Positions 6,232 through 14,802 of a DNA stretch of 64,000 nt are shown here, in pieces. Made by a program: the position numbers and the translations under genes. The DNA lies in assembly GCA_002345725.1 (NCBI GenBank), contig DDWP01000020.1, positions 3,500 through 67,499 of the forward strand. The letters are read 5' to 3'. The notes below the pieces were generated by a model. The model ran no database searches. It was not told the DNA's origin and saw nothing but the letters and a program-made list of their open reading frames with translations. The stretch comes from Candidatus Shapirobacteria bacterium UBA2283 (GTDB taxonomy: Bacteria > Patescibacteriota > Microgenomatia > UBA12405). Position 1 is the first letter of the stretch. Each line of letters starts with the position of its first letter.

Positions 6232-7480
6232 AGATTACCCAACCATCGCCATAAGCTCTCTGCGATTTGCAGAGTATAACCCACGAAAAGTTACTCGAAG
6301 TGTGGTCGACCAATTGAAGCAATCATTGACCGAGTTTGGTTGTCCGGTGCCGATTGTGGTGAATAGTTATAAAGGTCGAGAGAATGTGGTTGTGGGCGGT
6401 GAGAAGCGAGTCCGGGCAGCAACCGAGCTCGGATGGACTGAAATTCCTTACAGTCTCGTTAATATTCCACTACAAAAAGAGAAGGCACTCAATCTGGCGC
6501 TCAATAAAATCGAGGATCAATGGGACGATGAAAAACTAGCTCAGGTAATAACTGAACTTACTAAATCCGACTTCGATTTATCGCTGACTGGATTTAATGA
6601 AGTAGAAATTAGCAATCTCCTGGATACCACCATGCTTCTGCCAGAGAACGAATCAGAGGAGGAATGGGATACTCAAAAAGAACTCGACGAGATCTCTAAA
6701 CCGATATCCAAATATGGCGAAGTGTACCAACTGGGTCCACACCGACTGATGTGTGGGGATGCTACCAAGCCAGAAGATATCCAAAAGTTGATGGACGGCA
6801 AAGTGGCAGACATAGTGTTCTCTGATCCACCCTACAACGTCGCTCACAAAAGCATGGAGAAAGCGGGTAAATTTCATACCAAGGAAGGGATTATACTAAA
6901 CGACGATATGAGTGATGAAGCTTTTATCAAGTTCACTCAGGGCTTCTTCACCAGCTTTAACAATGTCCTAAAACCGGGTGGAACTATTTATGTTTGTACC
7001 GGCTATTCCTCCTACCCTTTGTTTTATTACCAGATGTTAAATAACGGTTTTGTTTTCAGTTCCACGATTGTTTGGGTGAAGCCTTCCTTTGCCATTGGCT
7101 GGGGTGACTATAAAAAACAGTACGAACAAGTAATGAAAGGTAAACGTGGTCCAGGCAAATCAAAGGCAGAGCCAATCTTATATGGCTGGCGACAAGGAGA
7201 GAATCATAAGTTTGAAGGTGATGCTAACGAAAGTGATGTCTGGGAAATGCCTAGAAAAGCTGTTACTGAAATGGTCCATCCAACCGAGAAGCCTGAATGG
7301 TTAATTATGAAAGCAATAAAAGGTGGGAGCCGTGTCGGACAGTTGGCGGTGGATTTATTCGGTGGATCCGGTAGCACTTTGATGGCAGCGCACAAATTAG
7401 GGCGCATTTGTTACCTTATGGAACTTGACCCAAAATTCTGTGATTTGATCAGAAAACGGGCACAAAGGCTCAAAATTTAG
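6221..7480 (+). CDS. ParB-domain and DNA (N4/N6) methyltransferase fusion
   Basis: Residues about 8-100 form a ParB/sulfiredoxin-like domain with the GGEKRVRAA box in place of the usual GERR. Residues about 160-419 form an amino-methyltransferase with the DPPYNV catalytic motif near 205 and the FGGSGST S-adenosylmethionine-binding motif near 383, in the DPPY-before-FxGxG order of the beta class. Such fusions are common in phages and are placed near terminase, as here. The enzyme methylates adenine N6 or cytosine N4; the ParB domain probably contributes DNA binding. No endonuclease partner is adjacent. Confidence 0.9.
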   Translation: MKNKDYPTIAISSLRFAEYNPRKVTRSVVDQLKQSLTEFGCPVPIVVNSYKGRENVVVGGEKRVRAATELGWTEIPYSLVNIPLQKEKALNLALNKIEDQWDDEKLAQVITELTKSDFDLSLTGFNEVEISNLLDTTMLLPENESEEEWDTQKELDEISKPISKYGEVYQLGPHRLMCGDATKPEDIQKLMDGKVADIVFSDPPYNVAHKSMEKAGKFHTKEGIILNDDMSDEAFIKFTQGFFTSFNNVLKPGGTIYVCTGYSSYPLFYYQMLNNGFVFSSTIVWVKPSFAIGWGDYKKQYEQVMKGKRGPGKSKAEPILYGWRQGENHKFEGDANESDVWEMPRKAVTEMVHPTEKPEWLIMKAIKGGSRVGQLAVDLFGGSGSTLMAAHKLGRICYLMELDPKFCDLIRKRAQRLKI

Positions 7481-7495
7481 GCTTTAGCTCAAGTA

Positions 7496-8137
7496 ATGAG
7501 CCCGCGTAATGCCCTGTGTGGGCAGATTCAAATCAAGGTGGACCAGTTACACCTGCTAAAACATATGATAAAACCTAAACCAAAAAAACTACTAACACTG
7601 ACAGTTTCAAAGATGCAAGACGAGACAGAACAGCAATATGCGGCATGGCTTCTTTATTGTGAGGCGGGCAGTATTGATAAGACCCAATTGGTGTGGGATA
7701 AGGTTGGACAAAACCTGGATGAAAGTTGGATGGTTTTAGCCAATCGGCTGGGCAAAAAGCCTAGTCATACAACCCTTGGTCTGTGGTCGAAGAAATATCG
7801 TTGGCCGGAGCGTCGTGATCTGAGATTGGAAGAAGAAATTGTTGAATTAAAGGATAAAGCAGACCGCTTCCGCAAGAAAAGAAAGTACCTGGTGACAGAA
7901 CTACTTATCCAATCAGTGGCGAAGGTGCAGAAACAAATCAAACAAACTCCCATATCAATCCTAGAGCTGAAATACCTTTGGGAGATGCATAGAACTGAGT
8001 ACGACGAATCAATTGGAAAGAACGAGATCTCACACCGGATAGATGAGAGTGAGCAGGTACCACCCACTGATGAGGAAAAAGAGCTTGGTGTGGAGATTGA
8101 TACAGCCATAAAAAAATATTATGACAAACAAAGATAA
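7496..8137 (+). CDS. Probable terminase small subunit
   Basis: The protein lies immediately before the terminase large subunit gene and overlaps it by 17 bases. Residues about 45-110 resemble the DNA-binding helical domain of small terminases, including LGLWSKKYRWPERRD, a pattern typical of the recognition domain. The C-terminal half is helical and charged. The assigned start at 7496 has no visible ribosome binding site; an ATG at 7565 (residue 24) is a plausible alternative. In packaging it would bind phage DNA and present it to the large subunit. Assignment rests on position and weak motif similarity. Confidence 0.6.
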   Translation: MSPRNALCGQIQIKVDQLHLLKHMIKPKPKKLLTLTVSKMQDETEQQYAAWLLYCEAGSIDKTQLVWDKVGQNLDESWMVLANRLGKKPSHTTLGLWSKKYRWPERRDLRLEEEIVELKDKADRFRKKRKYLVTELLIQSVAKVQKQIKQTPISILELKYLWEMHRTEYDESIGKNEISHRIDESEQVPPTDEEKELGVEIDTAIKKYYDKQR

Positions 8138-9668
8138 AAACAGTGTTCTACACTGGATACTAAACAATAAAATTAAGAATGAGAACGGTGAACCCATCGA
8201 ATTCGAGGACCACCGCTTCATGTTGGACATATATGCAGATAAGTCGTCAGTACAGGTTATAAGGAAAGCGTCTCAGGTAGGAGCCAGCACAATGGAGATC
8301 CTCAAGGTTATTCACGACTCACGCTTCTGGGGCATTAACCAAATCTACACGCTACCCACCGGGGATGATGTCCAACAGTTCGTACAAAGCAAAGTAAACC
8401 GGATAATAAACATTAATCCCTGCATGCTGGATGGCATTAACCCCAAGAGTGTGGACTCCATAGAGCAGAAGCAGATAGGCAAGGCCTTCACTTACTTTAA
8501 GGGTACGTTTACCGAGCGTGAGGCCATCATGCTGTCCTCTGACCGGAATATCCATGACGAGCTGGATAAATCTAAGCCAGAGGTGGTCCGTGACTACACC
8601 TCGCGTATGGGTTATTCCAAAATAAGAAGCCAGCACTTCTTCTCTACTCCAACCATCCCTGATTTTGGAGTGGATAAGATATTTGAACAATCAGACCAGA
8701 AATACTGGCGATTCAACTGCCCAAGCTGTCAGTACAGGCAACACATGGAGTGGGAGAAGAACGTCGACGAGGCTCGAGGCATTTATATCTGTCAGAACTG
8801 TCAGGCAGAGATAAGCCCCAAACAAATAAATGATGGTGGCAGCTGGGAGGCCAAGTACCCAGGTAGAGCAACCTCTGGCTACTGGATAAGCCAGTTGCAC
8901 TGCCCATGGAAGACAGCGGCCGACTTAATCAAAGAGAAGGCAGATGCTGATGATGATGCCTATTTTTATAATTTTGTCTTAGGCCTACCATACTTAGCTG
9001 CCGACCAGAAAATACCAGCCAGCTTATTCCTACGCAACGTTGTGGATAAAGAGGTGGATAACTTTGATGAATATAACGTCATGGGCATAGATACAGGGAA
9101 AGGAACCGGTAAGGGCAACCACGCCATCGTAGGCAACCAGAAGGGCATCTTTTGGGTTGGGATACTGCAAGATCATGAAGGGCATGATCGCTGGCAACAA
9201 GCGGCCGAGTTAATTACATTTTTCAATGTCAGAGTCGTGGTTATTGATGGCCAACCTTATACCGAGGAAGCTTTCCTCCTAGCCAAGCAATTCCCCTACA
9301 GGGTGTACTTATCCTGGTTTAAAGACGACCCCAAGATGCTAGAGGTAATACGCTTCTTTGATGAGAAGGAAAATAAGGACGCTGATTTTGAAGATGAGGT
9401 CAAAGTTTATTCCTCCCGGACCCGAATCATGGATGACACCATTTCTGCCCTGCGCCGAGGAGAGATTCGATTTGCCATGCCATCCGACAGCCCAACCTTC
9501 AAACTGCTTATCACCCACGCCCAGACCATGTACGCCAGGACAGTCACCGACAAGCTGGGACAGGCGAAACGAGAGTGGGCCAACACCGGTCCAAATGATT
9601 TTTGGTTAGCACTTATATATTGGCACATTGCCCTACGCAAAAGACTTAAATATGAACCAAACAAATAA
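8121..9668 (+). CDS. terL: Terminase large subunit, GpA-like
   Basis: The 515-residue protein has a P-loop variant KASQVGAST near residues 48-56 of the ATPase domain, a treble-clef-like CPSC...CQNC zinc element near 198-226, and the nuclease domain start VMGIDTGKGTGKG near 322. The glutamine-containing P-loop and zinc element are characteristic of lambda GpA-type terminases. The enzyme cuts concatemeric DNA and drives it into the capsid through the portal. Unusually, the portal gene does not follow but lies 17.7 kb downstream, beyond the cargo region. Confidence 0.93.
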   Translation: MTNKDKNSVLHWILNNKIKNENGEPIEFEDHRFMLDIYADKSSVQVIRKASQVGASTMEILKVIHDSRFWGINQIYTLPTGDDVQQFVQSKVNRIININPCMLDGINPKSVDSIEQKQIGKAFTYFKGTFTEREAIMLSSDRNIHDELDKSKPEVVRDYTSRMGYSKIRSQHFFSTPTIPDFGVDKIFEQSDQKYWRFNCPSCQYRQHMEWEKNVDEARGIYICQNCQAEISPKQINDGGSWEAKYPGRATSGYWISQLHCPWKTAADLIKEKADADDDAYFYNFVLGLPYLAADQKIPASLFLRNVVDKEVDNFDEYNVMGIDTGKGTGKGNHAIVGNQKGIFWVGILQDHEGHDRWQQAAELITFFNVRVVVIDGQPYTEEAFLLAKQFPYRVYLSWFKDDPKMLEVIRFFDEKENKDADFEDEVKVYSSRTRIMDDTISALRRGEIRFAMPSDSPTFKLLITHAQTMYARTVTDKLGQAKREWANTGPNDFWLALIYWHIALRKRLKYEPNK

Positions 9669-9876
9669 CACACCAAAAGTAATAACAACTCCAGTGACAG
9701 AGGCGGAAGCCAAGATCCTGGAGGACATCCGCCGGGTGAAGTACGGACGAGTGGATGTTTATATCCAGGATGGCAAACCTTACCGTAAGGAAATCATGGA
9801 GCAAGAACGTATAACACCAGAGGAAGGTGGTAGCGCGGGACAATTCCCACGGAAACAATCTGGTATAGAGATTTAA
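9652..9876 (+). CDS. DUF2292-like small protein
   Basis: The 74-residue frame starts at an ATG overlapping the terL end by 17 bases; an upstream start at 9628 is possible but less likely. The core AKILEDIRRVKYGRVDVYIQDGKPYR matches the pattern of small DUF2292 proteins found in Firmicutes (helix followed by YGxVxIxIxDGKxxx). Their function is unknown. The C-terminus is polar and probably disordered. It is the last gene before the terL-to-portal cargo. Confidence 0.65.
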   Translation: MNQTNNTPKVITTPVTEAEAKILEDIRRVKYGRVDVYIQDGKPYRKEIMEQERITPEEGGSAGQFPRKQSGIEI

Positions 9877-9987
9877 TTACTCTCCGGACATAGGGATAAA
9901 TTCACATAACCCCCAGCAATTCTTATATACTTAGAGCAGGAGAAATGTTACTTTTCCCTAACTCAACCGTTTACTTTAATAGAAGCG

Positions 9988-10512
9988 GTGGAGAATGGAT
10001 TTATTAGTATGACGAAACCACCGTTTGAAGAGGTAGTTAAAAACTATATAAAACTAGTTTATTTCTTTGCCAAGAAATCCTTGTCTGATCAGGCAGACGT
10101 AGATGACATGGTACAAGAAACCTTTTTGAAGTCTATGAAAACATACGATAAATTTAACTTTAAAAGCGAGGGTGAGTTGAAAAGCTGGTTATTAACCATC
10201 TGCCGACACCTAATCATTGATCACTTCCGGTCACAGAAGCACACAGTGACGATGGATGACGAAAAAATTGATCTGTTTGGCAATGGTGAGACAGAAGAAT
10301 TGCTGGAAGCCCAAATTGATAAAGAAGATAGTGTCAAGAAAATACAGAAGGCTCTTTCCTCGTTAAAGCCCACTGAAAAACAAATAGTGAACCTGCGGGT
10401 ATGTGAGGAGATGGAGTTTAAAGAGATCGCCACCGCCCTATGTTCCAAAGAAGCTGCCGTTAAAATGCGGTTTTATCGTACGTTAATTAAGCTTAAAGAA
10501 TCACTCGTATGA
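9988..10512 (+). CDS. ECF-type RNA polymerase sigma factor
   Basis: The 174-residue protein has the two-domain ECF layout: region 2 at about residues 15-85 with DVDDMVQETFLKSMKTYDKF and the LLTICRHLIIDHFR core-binding segment, and region 4 at about 115-170 with the MEFKEIATALCSKEAAVKMRFYRTL helix-turn-helix. It would redirect RNA polymerase to a specific promoter set. It overlaps the next gene, a membrane protein, by four bases, the standard sigma/anti-sigma pairing. A second ATG at 10009 is an alternative start. ECF sigma factors are unusual in phage genomes, so this is cargo. Confidence 0.92.
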   Translation: MENGFISMTKPPFEEVVKNYIKLVYFFAKKSLSDQADVDDMVQETFLKSMKTYDKFNFKSEGELKSWLLTICRHLIIDHFRSQKHTVTMDDEKIDLFGNGETEELLEAQIDKEDSVKKIQKALSSLKPTEKQIVNLRVCEEMEFKEIATALCSKEAAVKMRFYRTLIKLKESLV

Positions 10513-11417
10513 AATTCAAAAGTGCTATCAAACAAGCATTCGAACAAGAGGAGCTAAAAGAAGCTAGGCATATTGATGACCTGGAGAATCAGATATTAAT
10601 GAAGGTCCGCATGGAGAAGGCAGAAGAAGCTGAACTCAAGAAATATTTTAGGCCAATAGAATCATTTTGGAACTTTAAGATTCCTTATGCATTCGCGGTG
10701 GCAGTGCTGGCGGTTATATTTATCACCTTCACTACCTCATCTGCTTTGGCAAAAGGTTCGGTTCTGGAAATGCTGATAAACCTAAGGAATGCCTTACAAC
10801 AGGAATTATCACAACTATTGAATACTGATCCAACTTATAAAGACAAAGGGACCCAAAAATACCAGCAAGCCCAAAAGGAGTGGTGCTTGGTCAGCGCACG
10901 ACCAGCAGAGGCGCGTGAGCAGGCGGTAGAAGCCGTCAGAGACTTCCTGGACCGACCTGATGCTAACGTAGAATACGAATGTGTAAGGAATCCGAGCAAT
11001 GACACTGGCGAGCTACCACAAACCGAAAGTTATATTGTAGATTTTGACCGCTTTACCGTTGATACAAAAACAAATCAAATCATTGAAATGGCTCCCACCG
11101 GCGGTCGATGGGGAGAAAATAAAGACGGAACTAGGTGGTTTAGCCCGCAGAAGGAATATGACTACACGCCTCGTTATAGCCAAGCAGAGGCAGAACAACT
11201 AGCCAGAAGCTTTGTCGCCGATCATGAAAAATCATTAGGTAAGATTGACCTAAATAAACTGACGTTGGAGAGCGGAAAGAAAGACGATGGATCCGGCAAA
11301 GTAAACTACTTCTTTATCTGGAAAACTGATGGACAAGGCGAGAACATACCCCAGCTAAATATCTCCTATACCCAAGGTGGACAGTTAATAAGCTATCTTA
11401 ACGAATTGGGCAAATAA
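10509..11417 (+). CDS. Membrane anti-sigma-like protein with extracytoplasmic sensor domain
   Basis: About 55 charged cytoplasmic residues precede a single membrane segment (AFAVAVLAVIFITFTTSSALA, residues about 59-80), followed by a 220-residue external domain. The topology and the four-base overlap with the ECF sigma gene indicate an anti-sigma factor, though no zinc-binding HxxxCxxC motif is visible. The external domain is homologous to the secreted protein at 12746-13531: both share ARPAExRxxAVEAV, FTxDxxTNxxxEM, a TPR(Y/F) segment and a C-terminal YTQGGQLI-like motif. It may sense envelope state or compete with the secreted paralogue. Confidence 0.75.
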   Translation: MKFKSAIKQAFEQEELKEARHIDDLENQILMKVRMEKAEEAELKKYFRPIESFWNFKIPYAFAVAVLAVIFITFTTSSALAKGSVLEMLINLRNALQQELSQLLNTDPTYKDKGTQKYQQAQKEWCLVSARPAEAREQAVEAVRDFLDRPDANVEYECVRNPSNDTGELPQTESYIVDFDRFTVDTKTNQIIEMAPTGGRWGENKDGTRWFSPQKEYDYTPRYSQAEAEQLARSFVADHEKSLGKIDLNKLTLESGKKDDGSGKVNYFFIWKTDGQGENIPQLNISYTQGGQLISYLNELGK

Positions 11418-11520
11418 CCGTCTTTACGGGCAAAGATGAAGAAAATGTCAAAAAGGGTGGATATTACAGTGATTATGGGTATACTTGGGGTACCAGATCA
11501 TTAATGTAGCTAGCAAATAT

Positions 11521-12489
11521 ATGAAAAGTCCAAAAATAGTATTTATAACAATAACACTACTGACACTTCTAGCTTCATCATTTTTTGTAACAAGTGCACC
11601 CCAGAAAGAGTCGACAACCACAATTTTTACTGTTTCCAAGGCTAACCAAAAACAAACAACCGAGAGACTTGTCGAAAGTGGATATCTAAGATTTTCACTT
11701 TCTCTACCTATTGCCAGGATCATGATGTTCCGGTTTGGAACAATTGACCCAGGGGGATATAAAATTTCCAAGGGAATGAATGCTCGAGAGCTAATTGTTA
11801 AACTGACATCAGAACCTCAATTGAAGTGGATTACTATACCCGAAGGTCTTCGTAAAGAAGAAATAGGTGAACGTCTAGCAAAAGAACTTCATTGGACCAG
11901 CGAAGAATTAGATAAATGGAATACTACCTATACAGCCATGCAATACGATTATAGGGAGGGAGTGTACTTTCCCGATACTTATCTCATACCTGTGAATGAA
12001 AATGGACTTGATACTGCTAAGCGGATGATTAATCGTTTTAACGAAAGATTCCTAGGATACCCAGAAAAATTCACAGCAAAAAACATTAAGTGGACCACGG
12101 CTCTCACCCTTGCCTCAATTGTCCAACGTGAGGCTGCAGGATCCCACGACATGCCACTAATTGCAGGAATATTGTGGAATAGGCTTGACCAAAATAAACA
12201 ACTGGAAATTGATGCTACAGTGCAATACGCGAGAGGTAAAACAGATAAAGGCTGGTGGTCACCAATTAAAGGCAGTGACACTAGAACAATAGAGTCACCT
12301 TTTAACACATATCTTAACAAAGGTTTGCCGCCACACCCAATTTCAAATCCTGGTATGGATGCTATTGATGCGGTATTAAATCCAGAAGAAACGGACTGTA
12401 TCTACTATTTGCATGACAATGATAGGATAATTCACTGTAGCGCCTCATTCGCAGAGCATCAACTGAATATTGACCAATACCTTCGCTGA
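11521..12489 (+). CDS. Endolytic murein transglycosylase MltG-like (YceG family)
   Basis: The protein starts at the ATG at 11521 (322 residues); an in-frame TTG at 11485 is less likely. An N-terminal membrane anchor (IVFITITLLTLLASSFFV) is followed by a LysM-like region and the catalytic YceG domain. Family motifs are present: IPEGLR near 102, SIVQREA with the catalytic glutamate near 206, LEIDATVQYA near 229 and NTYLNKGLPPHPISNPG near 260-277. MltG cleaves nascent glycan strands and sets their length. It is smaller than the E. coli enzyme. It lies directly downstream of the sigma/anti-sigma pair and is a likely target of that regulon. Confidence 0.92.
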   Translation: MKSPKIVFITITLLTLLASSFFVTSAPQKESTTTIFTVSKANQKQTTERLVESGYLRFSLSLPIARIMMFRFGTIDPGGYKISKGMNARELIVKLTSEPQLKWITIPEGLRKEEIGERLAKELHWTSEELDKWNTTYTAMQYDYREGVYFPDTYLIPVNENGLDTAKRMINRFNERFLGYPEKFTAKNIKWTTALTLASIVQREAAGSHDMPLIAGILWNRLDQNKQLEIDATVQYARGKTDKGWWSPIKGSDTRTIESPFNTYLNKGLPPHPISNPGMDAIDAVLNPEETDCIYYLHDNDRIIHCSASFAEHQLNIDQYLR

Positions 12490-12533
12490 TTTCCTGACTG
12501 TAGAAGCTAATAGTCACCACTAACAAACAGCAC

Positions 12534-12561
12534 TTGACATTCTCAAACTAATTTGTAATAG
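12534..12561 (+). promoter_or_regulatory. Sigma-70-type promoter of the secreted-protein operon
   Basis: TTGACA at 12534-12539 is followed after 16 bases by TAATAG at 12556-12561. The expected start near 12568 lies about 18 bases before a palindrome related to the phage switch operator. Confidence 0.6.
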
Positions 12562-12585
12562 TTGAAGTATGAGAAGTAAGAATAG

Positions 12586-12599
12586 TAAGTATTTACTTA
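12586..12599. promoter_or_regulatory. Operator candidate, 13/14 match to the switch palindrome
   Basis: TAAGTATTTACTTA is an inverted repeat (TAAGTA, two bases, TACTTA). It differs by one central base from the palindrome at 3399-3412. It lies just downstream of the promoter at 12534-12561, where a bound repressor could block transcription. Confidence 0.55.
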
Positions 12600-12669
12600 T
12601 ACTACACACGCTTCGTTATCTCCCCCATAAGACATCCAATGATTGTTCTCAAAACTCCCTTCCTTCGAC

Positions 12670-12700
12670 AACCCAGGTTATTAGTAATAACTGGGTTTAT
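12670..12700 (+). terminator. Stem-loop in the leader, possible attenuator
   Basis: AACCCA at 12670-12675 pairs with TGGGTT at 12692-12697, and GTTATT with AATAAC inside, giving about 12 base pairs with one bulged G. Only a weak T-rich tail (TTTATTTAT) follows. It lies between the promoter at 12534 and the secreted protein gene at 12746, so it could either end upstream transcription or attenuate this operon. Confidence 0.5.
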
Positions 12701-12745
12701 TTATAAATTAGTGCTTATAGAAAGGAGGTGAAAAATAAAAAAGCT

Positions 12746-13531
12746 ATGAAGTATCCAAAAAGAATGTTAGTAATTCTTCCCCTACTTGCTGTCTCCGCAT
12801 TTGTCGGATTCGGTCTCGCAAAGACTGATACCGTCGGCGCACAACAAGACCCAAAACAGGAGAGGATAGAAACTCTGCAAAAGAAGTATCTAGACGCTGT
12901 CGAAAATGCTAAGACAAATGGTGAGTTCACCACGAACCAATTCGGCGAAAAAGTCTACGCTGGTAAAACAGCTGACGACCTAAAGAGTTTAGAGAAAGAG
13001 GTTGGTACCGAGATACGAGAACTGACAGCGCGTCCCGCTGAGGATAGAGCTAAGGCAGTTGAAGCCGTCAATGGATGGAATGATAAATTCCTCTATACGA
13101 TAGACAAACAGCCAAAGCAAACTCTCCAATATGCTGGTCGGTCAGGACAAGTTCAAGGCAGCAAACTCATTGGCGCAGAGCAGTACTTTTCGGAAGACTA
13201 TCAATTTACGATCGACCCGCAAACCAATAAAGTCGTTGAGATGTATTTACGTCCCAAAGAAGTTGGCGAACCGGCAGCGTTCGAAGACATGACCCCACGC
13301 TTTACTGAAGCTCAGTTAGAGCAAAAAGCCCGACAATTGATCGAGGCGCAGAACTTAGGCGTGGATCTAAACTCTTTGAAGTTCGAGAAAAACCATAAGG
13401 TAGGAACCTTTTTCTACACATGGGAAGGTGAAAAGATAGCAGACGGAGTACAACCCTCTCTTTACGTGGCATTCACGCAAGGTGGGCAACTGATCGGCTA
13501 CATCAATGCAGGCTTTTTTGACAAACTATGA
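12746..13531 (+). CDS. Secreted paralogue of the anti-sigma sensor domain
   Basis: From the ATG at 12746 the product has 261 residues. The N-terminus is basic, followed by a hydrophobic stretch (LVILPLLAVSAFVGFGLA) and a possible signal peptidase site near VGAQQ. The mature part starts with a charged coiled-coil-like segment and ends in a domain homologous to the external part of the anti-sigma-like protein at 10509, with TARPAEDRAKAVEAV, FTIDPQTNKVVEM and FTQGGQLIGY. A strong AAAGGAGGTGA lies 14 bases upstream, unusually far. A GTG inside that site is in frame but improbable. It ends in an ATGA overlap with the next gene. Confidence 0.7.
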   Translation: MKYPKRMLVILPLLAVSAFVGFGLAKTDTVGAQQDPKQERIETLQKKYLDAVENAKTNGEFTTNQFGEKVYAGKTADDLKSLEKEVGTEIRELTARPAEDRAKAVEAVNGWNDKFLYTIDKQPKQTLQYAGRSGQVQGSKLIGAEQYFSEDYQFTIDPQTNKVVEMYLRPKEVGEPAAFEDMTPRFTEAQLEQKARQLIEAQNLGVDLNSLKFEKNHKVGTFFYTWEGEKIADGVQPSLYVAFTQGGQLIGYINAGFFDKL

Positions 13532-14151
13532 AAAACATATTTTCAAAAACCTTAATAGCATTGGCGGTGGTAGCAGTCATGGGCTTTACCAGCGTGAGTA
13601 GTGCATTGGCCTATGGCGATGCATCTATTTACTGCACGGGTGGTGGCTACTTTGACAAGTTCGGTCCAAGTCAATATTGGACTGAATTTACGAGTATGGG
13701 ATGGTGTAACGCCCCAGCTGGCAACAACTGGTGCGAGAATGGGCAATGTGCCCAAAACTCACCCTACAATACTGTGACTCGCAGTATGTGGAGAACCTAC
13801 TCAGGGAGTCAACAGAGTAACTACGCCCGTTGGAATATGGGTAACGATGGTGGTTGGTATTACTGGTTTGCCTTTATACCCAGTAACTATGCGACTACCT
13901 CGAGGGCGCCGTATACGATTACCTACGCGGGAGGAAGCTCGTACAACTTCACTGTTAACCAGAACGCTTATTCAAACATCTGGGTAACTCCTGGTTCAAG
14001 AACTGAGAATTTCAATCAGATCATGAACACATGGTTATCTGATGCGACGAGTGAGAGTCCGTCACAACAAATCGGTTTTGACGAAGTTCAGAAATGTTCT
14101 GAATCTGGCCAGTACAGTGCGAATTGTCCAGGCAACCATACCAGAAGGTAA
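13528..14151 (+). CDS. Secreted aromatic-rich protein
   Basis: The 207-residue product has a clear signal peptide (TLIALAVVAVMGFTSVSSALA) with cleavage expected after ALA near residue 28. The mature protein is rich in Tyr, Trp, Asn and Ser, with about six cysteines that could form disulfides, and is probably a compact beta-rich domain. I do not recognise a family. It is translationally coupled (ATGA) to the secreted sensor-domain paralogue. The pair would be exported together, which suggests a surface complex or a modifier of the cell envelope. A strong hairpin follows its stop codon. Confidence 0.7.
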   Translation: MKNIFSKTLIALAVVAVMGFTSVSSALAYGDASIYCTGGGYFDKFGPSQYWTEFTSMGWCNAPAGNNWCENGQCAQNSPYNTVTRSMWRTYSGSQQSNYARWNMGNDGGWYYWFAFIPSNYATTSRAPYTITYAGGSSYNFTVNQNAYSNIWVTPGSRTENFNQIMNTWLSDATSESPSQQIGFDEVQKCSESGQYSANCPGNHTRR

Positions 14152-14159
14152 TGGAGGAA

Positions 14160-14194
14160 GGTCAAGGCCAGCCCGTCAAAAGGCTGGCCTGACC
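14160..14194 (+). terminator. Strong GC-rich stem-loop after the secreted-protein pair
   Basis: GGTCA-A-GGCCAGCC pairs with GGCTGGCC-TGACC, giving 13 perfect base pairs with one bulged A and an eight-base loop. No T-run follows, so it is not a classical intrinsic terminator. It could protect the upstream message from 3' decay or reduce read-through into 14235. Confidence 0.6.
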
Positions 14195-14234
14195 CAGCAG
14201 AGAAAGAATATTTAAACTAAAATAAAAAAGCAAT

Positions 14235-14777
14235 ATGAGAAACAAAGAGATAAACACTAAGGAGATCATCCTGATCACTCTTGCCTGCCTAGCAATGGCA
14301 GTCGGCTCATATACCTTCTTTACCCACAAAGACACTAGATTCGAAGCAGTCGACCTGACCAACCGAGCTGAAGGCAAGGAAGTTGAAGATTACTTTGTCG
14401 AGAAACTAGGTATGAACAGCACAGAAGCTAAGAAGATTGCTGATGAGGGTGTGTCGTTTTATATCACCGGGAACACCACACTTGATGCAATTGTAAGCAA
14501 TTTACACTACTACGGCCTGGTAAAGGACGAGAAAGCTTTCAGAGAGGCATTGACGAAGACTGCCGACACGCTACCTGGTAAAGAGAATGCCATCAAGGTA
14601 GGGAATAACACTATCGACATCCACGCCTACTACGGCCTAAAAAAAGGATTAACCGCTTGGCAAGTCGCAGATGTGCTACTTAATCACCCATCTTATCTGA
14701 GAGGTGAGGAATATAATTATATTTTTATGCCGGGAGAGTATTATTATGACGCTGCCCAGAAAACACCAGCACGATGA
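14235..14777 (+). CDS. Membrane-anchored protein resembling the MltG N-terminal region
   Basis: The 180-residue protein has one N-terminal membrane segment (IILITLACLAMAVGSYTFF). The rest resembles the LysM-like part of YceG/MltG: FYITGNTTLDAIVSNLHYYGLVKDEKAFREAL matches the usual beta strand followed by paired helices, and YYGLKKGLTAWQVADVLL resembles the second repeat of that region. The catalytic glutamate domain is absent. It may bind peptidoglycan or modulate the full-length MltG encoded at 11521. Assignment is by pattern only. No clear ribosome binding site is visible. Confidence 0.55.
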   Translation: MRNKEINTKEIILITLACLAMAVGSYTFFTHKDTRFEAVDLTNRAEGKEVEDYFVEKLGMNSTEAKKIADEGVSFYITGNTTLDAIVSNLHYYGLVKDEKAFREALTKTADTLPGKENAIKVGNNTIDIHAYYGLKKGLTAWQVADVLLNHPSYLRGEEYNYIFMPGEYYYDAAQKTPAR

Positions 14778-14802
14778 TGGCAAAATTTAGTAGAATACGC
14801 TT

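Noticed and set aside
7474..7556. tRNA-like stretch with a TTCAAATC segment and GGACCA before the terminase small subunit
   Set aside because: Neither the acceptor nor the T-stem pairs, and the D-loop lacks its GG pair.
11436..11504. 22-residue frame between the anti-sigma-like gene and MltG
   Set aside because: No ribosome binding site and no conserved feature; probably chance.
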